From contig JAMZAV010002208.1 in assembly GCA_024449915.1 (NCBI GenBank), positions 1-64,000 on the forward strand: a DNA stretch of 64,000 nt. Direction: 5' to 3'. The translations under genes and the position numbers were made by a program. Source of the DNA: Sweltsa coloradensis. Lineage: Eukaryota; Arthropoda; Insecta; Plecoptera; Chloroperlidae. Of this stretch, positions 1-9,209 are shown one piece after another (within the stretch, counting starts at the first letter, position 1; each line of letters opens with the position of its first letter). Under the pieces are notes generated by a model, which was not told the origin of the DNA, did not search any database, and was given only the letters and a program-made list of their open reading frames with translations.

Positions 1-103
1 AAATAAAAGTGGACAAGGTCAGGGTGGGCACAACATGTCGTTGTGCATTTTTCTTCTCCACAGTTTGTGCGACGTAATGAGCTTAACGCCATACGGAGTT
101 CCC

Positions 104-156
104 AAACCCGCCTTTGATATTGCAAGTTAATGAAATGATTTTTGTTGGGTGTTAGT
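104..156 (-). repeat. LINE-B 3'-UTR fragment
   Basis: A short piece of the LINE-B 3' UTR (plus-strand words such as gatattgcaagttaatg), lacking the terminal gacgacgtgag block seen in better copies. The preceding stretch, about 68-102, is shared with 29083-29116 (gtaatgagcttaacgccata), another unnamed repeat. Confidence 0.5.
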
Positions 157-990
157 TAATTGAACTAGGAAGCTTCGCAAACGTTTTTTTTTAGTCGCGT
201 TGATAGATGAGTTTTTTTTAAGATTTAGTATGAGTGCGATCTCTTTACTTTAAAGTTCTATTGCAAAATCATTTAAAGTAGTACTAAATGCTGTGGTAAT
301 TAGAATGTCAAATATCGGGGGCCAAAGACTTGCTTTTTGTACGCATTGTAGGTGACTTGTCATATTTCTATAATACGTTTTTTATTTTATTTTATTTACC
401 TTAAAACTTATATTAATACTATTATTTTTATCGATTCTCTTTTACTTTTTTGGGACTTTTCCCTTTTCAAATGGAAACTACATCACCAAAACCTTAATGT
501 CAATATAAAATATGAAACTTGGCAGCCAAACCCGTTTGGTCATAATTGGCCCAAACATCACGAAAAATCGAGAAAAAAACGAAAAATCGTAAAAGTATGA
601 TTTCTATGAGAAATCTCCAAAATCATAACATATTTAATGTTAATGATTTCTAACGTTCCCAAAAAAGTTTCAATCAAAAAATTCGGAGTAGCCGTTTGCC
701 CGGTCGCGAGCCAAATATCACGAAAATATCGCACTTAAATTCAAAAAAAAAAATCGTAAAAGTACGATTTTTACGGAAATATTTCTTCGATTGTACCCAA
801 AAAACAATACACCTAAAAGTTCAGAGATTTCGAAGGTCTCCTCCAATTTTCATAAAGATCGGATGTGCCGTTTTCCCTGGTAGAGATTTAAAACAAACAG
901 ACAAACAAAAAACAAACAAAAACAAAAAAAAACCCAGAGCTAAATTTTTTGGGGGTCAGTGAAATTGAAGTCTTCGCTTTGCTCATCCAA
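157..990 (+). repeat. Solo arm of foldback family FB
   Basis: This matches the right arm of the complete foldback element at 50697-52112. It starts at the same internal point (aagcttcgcaaacg) and ends at the same outer terminus (cttcgctttgctcatcc). No partner arm lies to its left in the window, so it is either a deleted element or one cut by ectopic recombination. It contains only short spurious ORFs. Confidence 0.7.
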
Positions 991-1091
991 TTAGTTTGTA
1001 AGTTGATAAAGCAAAAATTTTATAAAACTTTGGAAATAATTTTTTTCGTGCTCTGGGCATAATTCTTTCCCCACTCCAGAGACCTGTACGA

Positions 1092-1210
1092 CTACTGTGC
1101 GAGAAACCAGGGCGCTTCAACCCCCTCGGGCCATATTGCGCCACCTGTGATATTGCAAGTAAAGAAATGACTTTGTTGGGTGATTTTATAAAAATAATTA
1201 TATTGTTTTC
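1092..1210 (-). repeat. LINE-B 3' end, truncated
   Basis: The plus strand reads gagaaaccagggcgcttcaa, then a catattgcgcc core, then tgatattgcaagt. This is the reverse complement of the LINE-B 3' terminus seen joined to RNase H coding sequence at 33.9 and 62.1 kb. Severe 5' truncation is typical of LINE insertion. Confidence 0.65.
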
Positions 1211-1419
1211 TTATTGAAAAAGCAAACATTTTTAAGCGAGCGAAGCGAGCGATTCCTTTTGACTTGCCGGAAAAAGAAGTCACTGGTTTTGTTTTGTTTT
1301 TTTTTTTTTTGCAAGATCGTTCAAAAAGTAACAAATGTACATTAAAGCTAATCGAAAGTTTTTTTTCAAACTAAACGGCGACAAAATCTGAGGTGGACAA
1401 ATCATTTGAATGTCCGTCC

Positions 1420-1715
1420 AGTTACGAGGGGATATGGAGATAAGTCCCAAGCTGGTCAGAACAGCCACGTTTATGGGGGGGAAGGGGGGTTCTCACGTCC
1501 CCAGTAGTCATTGTCTTTTTCATTGTTTGTTTTTATAATCTTCGTCGTCGTCGGGGAGCTCGTCATGGGGAGGGAGCAGGATCCCCAACGACGATTGCCA
1601 GAGCTCGCCTCATGTTTCTGGGAGTAATATACGCCCGATCTTACGAGCTGTAGTGTGTGAGATGGACTGTCACTCTTGAATCGCACATCACGATCAGCAG
1701 AGCCAAGGTCATTGC
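1420..1715 (-). mobile_element. SINE-A copy 1 (tail missing)
   Basis: It begins inside the unit (aggggatatgg) and runs through ctggtcagaac, ggttctcacg, cgacgattgccagagctcgc and gatcagcagagcca. The T-rich leader and the shared 3' core are absent, so this copy has lost its tail end. Confidence 0.65.
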
Positions 1716-2161
1716 TCAAATATGTTATATCTTTAGTCACAATAAAACACTCTGAAAGATAGTGCACAATCATGTCCACGAAGACGAAGACGAAAACTAC
1801 GACATATTTACAAAATACAATTAGATTTAAGGGCGCGTAAACCTTAAAGCTGTGGTAAGGACACCACCGTCCTGAACACAAACAATCCGGGCAAAGGGGA
1901 ATCACACTTTGAGTTTAATGTCGGAAATAAAATAAACGAATGATAAATATGTATTTAGAAGCTACACATGACTGATTTCTTTTGGGGACATTCAATTTAA
2001 AGCCTACCAACCAACCCGTAGGCGCCGACACCATCGACGAGCGAACAATCACCATCTATAGATACAGATATATTTTTATTAGGAAACACCTATCAAAAAG
2101 CTGGACACATTCCGACCGCGGACAGTGGGCCCCATTCAAAGAGTCAATTTCAGAATAATCT

Positions 2162-2762
2162 AAGAATACCTCGATGCTAGGCGACTCCAAAGTCAACGTT
2201 TACACATTCCTGAGCCAAGAACTGATGGACTTATATCCATATCACATTCCTTAGCCAAAAACTGATGGGCTTATTTCCATATCACATTCCTAAGCGAGAA
2301 CCGATGGACTTATGACCATATCACATTCCTTAGCCAAGACGATGGCTTTTTCCTATCAATTTCCTAACCCAAAAGAACGGGGACTTATTTCCATATAACT
2401 TTCCCTAAGCCAAAAAACTGAGGGACTTATTCCTTTCCCATTCCTTACCCAAGAATGAGGACTTTTTCCTTCACTTTCCCAAACCCAAGAACTGAGGCTT
2501 ATGTCCATATCACATTCCAAAGCCAAAAACTTAGGGGACTAATGTCCATATAACTTCCTAAGCGAGAATGATGGCTTATTCCATATCACATTCCTAAGCC
2601 AAAAATATGGCTTTTTTCCTATCACATTCCTTAGCCCAATAACTGTGATTTTATGTCAAATCACATTCCTCAGCCAAAACTGATGGACTTATGCCCATAT
2701 CAATTCCAAAGCAAGACTAAAGGACTTATTCCTATCACTTCCTAACCCAAAGAACTGATGGT
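2162..2762. repeat. 40-bp minisatellite, about 14 copies
   Basis: The tandem unit contains ccaagaactgatggactta followed by tccatatcacattcct. The first two units are exactly 40 bp apart (from about 2202), and later ones drift through indels. Other SINE-D copies hold only one such unit (for example near 6850 and 24490), so the array is a local expansion inside one SINE. Confidence 0.85.
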
Positions 2763-3118
2763 TTTTTTTAGTCAAGGACGCGTCAACCGTTGGTCTAATG
2801 CACCACTTTAGCATAGGGGGGGGGGAGGAGGGGCCCATCTGGTCAGAACCACTCGGGAAAGGGAAAGGGGGGTTTTTTCTAACATCGGGTCGTCATGTTT
2901 TTGTATCGTTCATTGTGTCTTGTCACGTCGCCGGGGGGGCGCATGGGAAGGGGGGGGAAAATCCCCGTCGCGATTGCCAAGCTCGCCTCTAGTTTCGGGG
3001 GTAACAACTCCGCTCTTTCTGGGGTGGTGTTTGCGGGTGGTTTTTTTCTCTTTAATCCCTTTACGATTGGCAAACCCTGCTCGGGGGCCAAATTTCTACC
3101 CCGGGCCCAGAGGGGGAA
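2762..3118 (-). mobile_element. SINE-A copy 2, inserted in the minisatellite
   Basis: It runs from a T-run leader through gtcaaggacgcgtcaaccg to cccgggcccagaggggg. The minisatellite phase breaks at ctgatgg on the left and resumes at ttatggatttatg on the right, so the copy landed inside a 40-bp unit. A short imperfect target duplication (tgatgg/ttatgg) is possible. Confidence 0.75.
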
Positions 3119-3240
3119 AAATTTATGGATTTATGCCATATCAGAATTTAAAAACTTCTGCTAAAACGGGAATAAAACCCCGGGCCTTTCTGCATTTAAA
3201 TCAGAGCCTCTAATCACGAACATGCCCACGGGAAACGCCA

Positions 3241-3840
3241 GGGGCGAATTGACGGTTGGCAGGGGGGGGGAGGGCCCAGTGTAGTTCTGCGGGGGCTGAA
3301 AGGGTTTGGGGGCGAACCCCCAGCCCCCGGGAGAAAATTTTTTATTTAGATTTTTATTGCCCTCGAGAGGCCAAAGAACGTTTTGGGAAAATTTTTGGGG
3401 GGGTTTTATTCCCCTCAAACGGCCAAAAGAAGCATTGGGGAAAATTTTTGGGGGGGGGTATTATTGCCCTCGAGATGTCCTAAAAAGCGATTGAGGTTTT
3501 ATTTTGAAAGGAATGGGGTTGATTGACGTTTTTTTAATTTACTTACGAGTAAAATACTTGAAAAGTCATGACGAGATGGAGGGGAATCCGAGGGGGGGAT
3601 TACCCACCCCGGGGGAGATACCTTTTTGAAAAACAGAGCCGGGGATATTTACCAAAAAGGGGGAAAACCCCCCCCCCTCCCCCCCGACAATTATGCTTTT
3701 TTAAACGCGAAACGTGAAAAAAACTGGGGCCCCCCACGGGGTTTTTATTGGCCCCCTGTGACATTGTCTTACATGTTAAACTGTTAAAAAAATAGTTTAC
3801 GATTTTATTTTTTTTTTTGTTTAGAAAGAAAAAAAAATTA
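3241..3840. other. Unresolved stretch with a ~54-bp tandem repeat
   Basis: No gene is seen. About 2.6 copies of a ~54-bp unit (ttattgccctcgag, then ggccaaa, then aaaatttttgggg) lie at about 3350-3495. The rest is G/C-homopolymer-rich and poorly read. A motif gcgaacccccagcccccggg at about 3312 resembles one at about 20845. Confidence 0.5.
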
Positions 3841-4192
3841 ATTGTTTGATTGAGAGCGCGTCAACCATTGGGGCCCTTTTTTTTGCCCCACTTTATAGCC
3901 TAGAGATATGGGGTAAAAGGGTTATGATTGTCAAAACTCCACGGATAGAGGGAGGAAAGGGGGGTTCTCATTTGCGGTCGTCATGTCTTTGTCATCTTCA
4001 TTGTGTCATTGTCGTCGTCGTCGTCGGGAAGGTCGTCAAGGAAGGGGGCAAGGAGCTGCCTCTAGTTCGGGGTGTAAGATACTCCTTTAAAAAAACTAGC
4101 TGATTTTTGCGAGTGGACTTTCTCTCTTTTCCCCGCCCTTAAAATTAGCTCCATCTCTGGGCCCCATTCACCCCGGAAAACCCCAAAAGGGG
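3841..4192 (-). mobile_element. SINE-A copy 3
   Basis: The plus strand starts with a T-rich leader (from about 3800), then gagagcgcgtcaacc, and ends near ccccaaaaggggc. It is the first member of the tandem composite block duplicated at 5277-6860. Confidence 0.7.
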
Positions 4193-4377
4193 CATTCATT
4201 ACTGTAAATATCAAATCTTTACAAAGATATATGTAAAAACTGGTTTAGAAAATATGTTTTTGTATTGTCTTGAGTTATTTGTTTTTAAGGGGGTCGTAAC
4301 CGTAAGTTTGATATAGCAACACTTCTGGGCGATGTGGGAGGACAGACCCGTGTGGACGATCGTAGGGGGCGGGAAAA

Positions 4378-4510
4378 CAGATCACGACGACGTGAGAACT
4401 GGGGCGCTTAAACCCGGGGGGGGTAAAAACCACCGTGATATTGAAGTTGATGAATGACTGTTAATGGTGTTTTTGATGATTATAAGTTTTCTAAGTTTAT
4501 ATTTTAAAAA
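4378..4510 (-). repeat. LINE-B 3' end
   Basis: It starts cgacgacgtgagaactggg and runs through caccgtgatattgaagttga to the ttctaagtttat block. The preceding spacer 4193-4377 (atgtgggaggacagaccc) matches 5661-5857, so the whole block is duplicated. Confidence 0.65.
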
Positions 4511-4579
4511 AACAAGAAAAAATTTTTATTTAAAAAAAAAATTAAATGGGGGTTTGTTTTGAATTAAATTTTTTTTTTG

Positions 4580-5050
4580 GGATGAGCGTAGCGATTGTAG
4601 GAAGATTTTTATTCGACTACCGGGGGAAAAAAAAAAAACAAAAACTTTTTTTTTTTTTCCACTTTTTTGTTTTTTTTTTGAGTGTTTTTTTAACACGTTC
4701 GGGTTAAACTGATTCCCAAGGGCAATGAAATTTTTCTGGAGCCTTCAAAAATCTCAAAACTTAGAACTCCCACTTTTTTAAAGCGCATTCTAAATATTTT
4801 TCCTTTTTTTTGCAATTTTACGATTTTTTATTTTTTTTAAAAAATTTTTTCTTCAAAAAAACCCCTACATGTTTTTATCCTTTCTAATTATTTTTTTCAC
4901 GAACAACAAAATATCTGCTTACACAGGGGCTGCTAAATGCCCCAAAAACGTCATCCAGCGATTGCGAAGTTTTTGTAGAAAACTTGTAATGATAAAATTG
5001 CGTGCCCAAGACAAAAAAGGCCCTTTTATATAAAAAAAAAAATTAATTGT
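4580..5050 (+). repeat. FB-related terminal repeat, left copy
   Basis: It opens with gatgagcgtagcgattgtag, a variant of the FB terminus (atgagcgaagcgaag), and continues with FB-like words. The same block recurs at about 6060-6545. Homopolymers are badly inflated, so the alignment is rough. Confidence 0.45.
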
Positions 5051-5054
5051 ATGT

Positions 5055-5255
5055 ATAACCACTCATTTTACATAACTGATTTTCAGTGAGGACTTTAAAT
5101 CAAACAAACCAAACCCAAACCCTGTAGGTCCCGACGAAAATCGACGAGTGAGCATAACCCCCCAAAAGATCAATTTTTTTAAAAAGGAAATATAGAAATC
5201 TTTTGTATGGCAGTGCGAACACCCCGAATAAACCCCGGAGAGAGGACTGACTTAT
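5055..5255 (-). mobile_element. SINE-D fragment
   Basis: It carries the SINE-D body (ctgattttcagtgagg, ccctgtaggtcccgacg, cgacgagtgag) without the tRNA head. It is truncated where the LINE-B/SINE-A chimera begins. Confidence 0.6.
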
Positions 5256-5276
5256 TTAAAAAGTTTTGGGTTAAAC

Positions 5277-5660
5277 GCCCGACTGAGAAACTGGGCGAAA
5301 CCGGGTTTTAGGTCATATTGCCCACTTTACCCAAAGGGGCTATTGGGGGGGTTTGCTTATGCTGCCAGAACATGCCTCGGGTGGGGAAAGGAAAGGGGTG
5401 GGTTTCTCAAGTTGGGGTTGTCATCGTCTTTTCATAGTTCTGGTGCTTGTCGTCGTTGTGGGAAGAAGCCCGTAAAGGGAAGGAGGAAAGGGCCCCCCCA
5501 CAAAAACCGCCAGAGCTCCCCCCTTTATTTTCGGGGAGTTTTAATCCCTTACATATACTATCTGATGTTTGGGTTAGATTGATTTTTTCTCATTCCAACG
5601 CTGACGTTTAGGGGGGCCAAATGCTCTGGGCCACATTCTACCCCGAAACCCAAAAGGGGA
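5277..5660 (-). mobile_element. LINE-B/SINE-A chimera (copy 4)
   Basis: The first ~50 bp are LINE-B type (ctgagaaactgggcg, ttaggtcatattgcc). From cactttacccaaaggggc onward the sequence is SINE-A, to gaaacccaaaagggg. The switch falls within the core shared by the two families, which points to recombination or template switching. Confidence 0.65.
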
Positions 5661-5857
5661 ATTCAGTTGTGTAATTTAAAACCCCCTTTCAAAGATACAT
5701 GTGAAACGGGTTTTCAAAAAGATTCTGTTTTAAATAATTTTTTGAGTAATTTGTTTCGGGGGCGCGTAAACCCGTTATGGCAAATATGAGCAACTCTGGC
5801 CCTGGACGATGTGGGAGGACAAACCCGTGCTGGACAGATCGTAGGGCGGGAAACAAA

Positions 5858-5985
5858 ATCACGACACGTGAGAAACTAGGGCGCTTAAACCCGGGTAGAC
5901 CCACCTGTGATATTGAAAGTTAAATAGTACTGTTAAAGGGGGTTTAAATATTATTTTGGGTTTTTCAAAGGGTTTATATTTAAAA
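5858..5985 (-). repeat. LINE-B 3' end
   Basis: It runs from acgacacgtgagaaactaggg to tgatattgaaagtta. The spacer, LINE-B tail, FB-related block and SINE-D follow in the same order as at 4193-5255. Confidence 0.65.
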
Positions 5986-6059
5986 AAAGGGAAAAAGGGA
6001 AAAAAAATATTTTTTTAAAAAAAAAATGAAAAGTGCTTTTTTTGAATTAAATTTTTTTT

Positions 6060-6545
6060 TTGGGATGAGCGTACGATTGTAGCAAAGATTCTATTCGACA
6101 CACTGGGGAAAAAAAAGGAAATTTTTTTTTTCCTATTTTTTTTCTTTTTTGTATTTTTGGGTGTTTTTTAAACACTTTCCGGGGAAAAAACCGATACCCC
6201 AAATGGCAATGAAAACCTGGGGCCTTCAAAATTTCCCCTGAAAAAAAAAAAATTTTAATTTTTTATAAATTTAAATATTTGTGTAAAATTTGGAGCGCAA
6301 TAAAATTTTGGTTTTCTCATGAACTCGCAATTTTATGATTTTTTCGTTTTAAAAAAAAAAAAAAAATTGACTTAAACATCTCATGCTTTATCCGATTCTA
6401 AAGATTGTTTCACGAACCAAAAAAATTTGATAAAACCCCTGGGAGCTCAAAGCACCAATAAAAGGTCTCCAGCGATTGCGAAGCTTTTTATTTAAAATAT
6501 GTGAAGAAAAAAATTCGTGCGCAAAACAACAAACCCTAAATTTAA
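6060..6545 (+). repeat. FB-related terminal repeat, right copy
   Basis: It starts gggatgagcgtacgattgta and ends near the gcgattgcgaagc block. It is the second copy of the 4580-5050 repeat within the tandem composite duplication. Confidence 0.45.
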
Positions 6546-6569
6546 TAAAAAAAATAAATTAAATTTTAT

Positions 6570-7010
6570 TTAAGTCAACCCCTCATTTTTCATAAAATGA
6601 TTTTTTTAGTGGAGGAAATTTAAAACAAAGGACCAAACCAACCCTGTAGGTTTCCCCACGCAAACGACGAGTGAACCCATAAACCAAACAAACCAAAAAT
6701 CCCAAAATTTTTAATAGGAAATATGCAATCAGTGGGATGGGGTGCGGGAAAACCCCCGAATCACGCCAGAATCCAAAAGGCCGATTCAGAACAACTCTGA
6801 ATTTTCTATGTGCTTCGTTACTGGGACGGCTCCAAAGTCACCCTTCAAAAAACTCCCAAAAACAAGAACTGATGAGGTTTTAAACCAAATTTAGAAGTTA
6901 AAAAAAAAAATTTACTTTAACGGGGAACCCAACCCCAGACCTTCTGCATTGGAAGCAGATACGCAAAAAACAAGACCAACGAGCCACACAAATATGCGAA
7001 TATTTAAGAG
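6570..7010 (-). mobile_element. SINE-D with tRNA-like head
   Basis: The body is at 6570-6880 (tgtaggtttccccacg, ggacggctccaaagtcaccc). It contains one unit of the 40-bp repeat. The tRNA-like head lies at about 6925-7000, where the plus strand reads ccttctgcattggaagcaga and agaccaacgagccacaca. On the minus strand this gives an anticodon-stem-like hairpin and a leading ggctcgttggtct. Confidence 0.65.
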
Positions 7011-7650
7011 GGTCGCTGAGGCTGGCGCTTAGGCGATTTGAGACGCTCAGCCCTCAGTTGTTTCCTTGTTAACTGTTAACAACATCGGTCTCGTATTTCA
7101 CAACATCTTTAATAAAGGATCAAACCATGAGACCCGGGACGCGTATTTTTTATTAATTCATCAGTTTTGAATTAAAAAAAGAAAACGTGAACTTCCATTA
7201 TTTAATTTTTTAAAACTGTTTGGTGGGAATTACAGAATTGAATTCCATGTTTTAGATTTAGGATACAGTCGCATCAATTCTTAAAGGCTGATTCTTGGAA
7301 ACCCAAGTGTTGATATCAATGTAAAGCACAATTTAAAGTTGTATGCAAAGTATTACAAACAAATAATTGTAAATGTTCGGAATTTCAAGGTAGTTTGTAA
7401 TGATAGGGCTTAAGTATATTGAGTAGGGTTATAACACAATGCTGCTTTTAAACTCAAGGGCTTGATCTATCAAGTGTATAAGTGCATAAGTTTGGGCTGT
7501 GCATTGTTCTAAACAAATTAAATGGTGGGGTTTATTTTAAAACTTTCCCAAAACAGAGATCTTTTTAAATCGGCGGGTCAATAAAATTATGCGCCAATAT
7601 ATCCTAACCCAATGATGAGAGGACTGACTTATGTTGAAGAAGCTTTGGGT
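7011..7650. other. Unresolved AT-rich stretch
   Basis: No coding or named repeat is recognised. A short semi-palindromic stretch (cgctgaggctggcgc) lies near 7025. Near 7620, gaggactgacttatg matches the end of the SINE-D fragment at 5245, so the last ~50 bp are a SINE-D remnant. Confidence 0.4.
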
Positions 7651-7651
7651 T

Positions 7652-7760
7652 AAACGACGACGTGAGAAACTAGGGCGCAACCGGTTAGGTCATATTTTCG
7701 CCGCCTGTGATAATGATTAGTTAATACGTGGTGAGTTTGTTTTGTGTGGATTTTACATTG
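7652..7760 (-). repeat. LINE-B 3' end
   Basis: It reads acgacgacgtgagaaactag, ggttaggtcatattttcgcc, cctgtgataatg, a clear truncated LINE-B tail directly after the SINE-D remnant. Confidence 0.7.
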
Positions 7761-7860
7761 TTTAAAGGTAAAAAAACAAAGGAAAATTATAGAGAAGATA
7801 GTGGAAGCAGAAACCAAATATTTTTATTTAAATGAATATTTTCTAAAAATGTATATTGTT

Positions 7861-8231
7861 TTTTAAGTTTATTTGATTTTTTTAGATTAAGGACACGGGA
7901 ACAGTTAGGTCACTATGCGCCACTTTAGCCAAGGGGCTATGGGAGGAGGGGTTATGCTGCTCAGAACATTTCGGGTGGGGAAAGGAAAGGGGTGGGGTGT
8001 TCTCAAGTTGGGTTTGTAAATCGTCTTTGTCATAGTTTGGTGCATTTGTCTTTGCGGAGAAGTCGTCAAGGGAAGGAGGAAAGGGGTCCCCGACGAAAAC
8101 CCCAGGGGCTCGCCCTAGTTTGGGGAGTTAAAATACTCCTTACATATACTATCTGATGTTTGGAGGGGAAATTTTTTTCTCTTTCCAAGCCCTGACGATT
8201 AACAAGTCCTTTGTTTGGGCCACATTCTACA
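7861..8231 (-). mobile_element. SINE-A copy 5, split by the Gypsy element
   Basis: The unit runs from tttatttgattttttt and gattaagg to gggccacattcta, then stops. The rest of the unit (taaaccccgggaaaggggca) resumes at about 19256, right after the second Gypsy LTR. This dates the Gypsy insertion after SINE-A. Confidence 0.7.
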
Positions 8232-9209
8232 TCGTAATTTTAGTATGGCGGCTGACCGGCTCCAAAACTCTTGGTCCGGGTTCTTTCCCCCCCAATACTA
8301 AACATCTGCCATGAATGAACCCTTTTTAACCGTCATATTAATTTGATAGCATGGATTAGAGGGGGGAACACGTACAAAACTGGAATTTGGGGGTTAAGGG
8401 ACGACTCGGGCCCATGAGTCAAATAGATCCTTAAAAGATTTTATTCGATAAAAACATAACAATAAAAATAAAACGGGTTAAATATGCCAACCCCGTGTAA
8501 CCTGTAGATTCGTTCCCAAAATTTATTCAAACACATGAAAAACCAAAGGTTGGGGCCCATTTGCACAGGTAACTTAATTTTTGGTGACTTAAATTTAATG
8601 CAAAAAACACTGAATTTATTTTTAAGATATTATCCAAAAAAAGTTAGGTTTAAAATTTTAAAAAAACATATTCATTTTCCCCAAAACAAATAAGTAATAT
8701 TTATAATTTGATTAATTTACAAGTCTAAAAGATCATTTTCTTCTATGCAAATCGGCTCTTCTTTCGGGTTTCCTTTTTTTCCTTTACCCTCCCCGTTTTT
8801 TCAGTTTTTTTTTACCCAACCGTTCACAATTTAGTTTTTCATTTGATTAACTTTTTAATCTTTCTCTCTTTTTTTCCAAATTGGCTGGGGACGTTTGTGC
8901 GGGGCCCTTTGGGTCCCAAAAACCTGTACCAGCTAATAATGGGTTTACGTTTTAAACTTCCAAAAAAGGGTTAATAATGATTTTTTAAAGACACTCTTTA
9001 CCTGCTCGCGCCCACCCGCGGGCAATGGAGTCATCCCCAACTTAGGCTAACTTATATAAGTTTTTTTAGGGGAACTTTGGCTTCGCCTTCCCGAAAAATC
9101 TTTCTTTTTTCGGAATATTTACATGTTAATTTTACCGATTCAATCCAATACTAAGATTCACATTTAGAACATTTTAATACAGAGAAAAAAAAATCCCCCC
9201 TCTACTACT
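8232..9209 (-). repeat. Gypsy LTR, left (3' LTR)
   Basis: It matches 18260-19255 over its whole length. Shared anchors are agtatggcggc, aaccgtcatatta, catggattaga, gtcaaatagatcc and ccaacaccgtgtaacct-like words. The far end reads tctactact. It is the 3' LTR because the element reads on the minus strand. Confidence 0.8.

Larger units (their letters stand above)
1960..3240 (-). mobile_element. tRNA-derived SINE-D with expanded minisatellite
   Basis: SINE-D sense is minus. The body words (cgacgag, ggcgactccaaagtcaacg) sit at 1960-2200. The tRNA-like head, marked by cgggcctttctgcattt, lies at about 3170-3240. Between them is a 40-bp minisatellite and an inserted SINE-A at 2762-3118. Shorter copies with the same head and body order are at 6570-7010 and 24232-24610, and a plus-strand copy with a clean head is at 36.4 kb. 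The identification as tRNA-derived rests on that clean head. Confidence 0.6.

Noticed and set aside
2162..2762. CRISPR-like array.
   Set aside because: The 40-bp units are directly adjacent with no unique spacers, and the context is a eukaryotic SINE, so it is a minisatellite.
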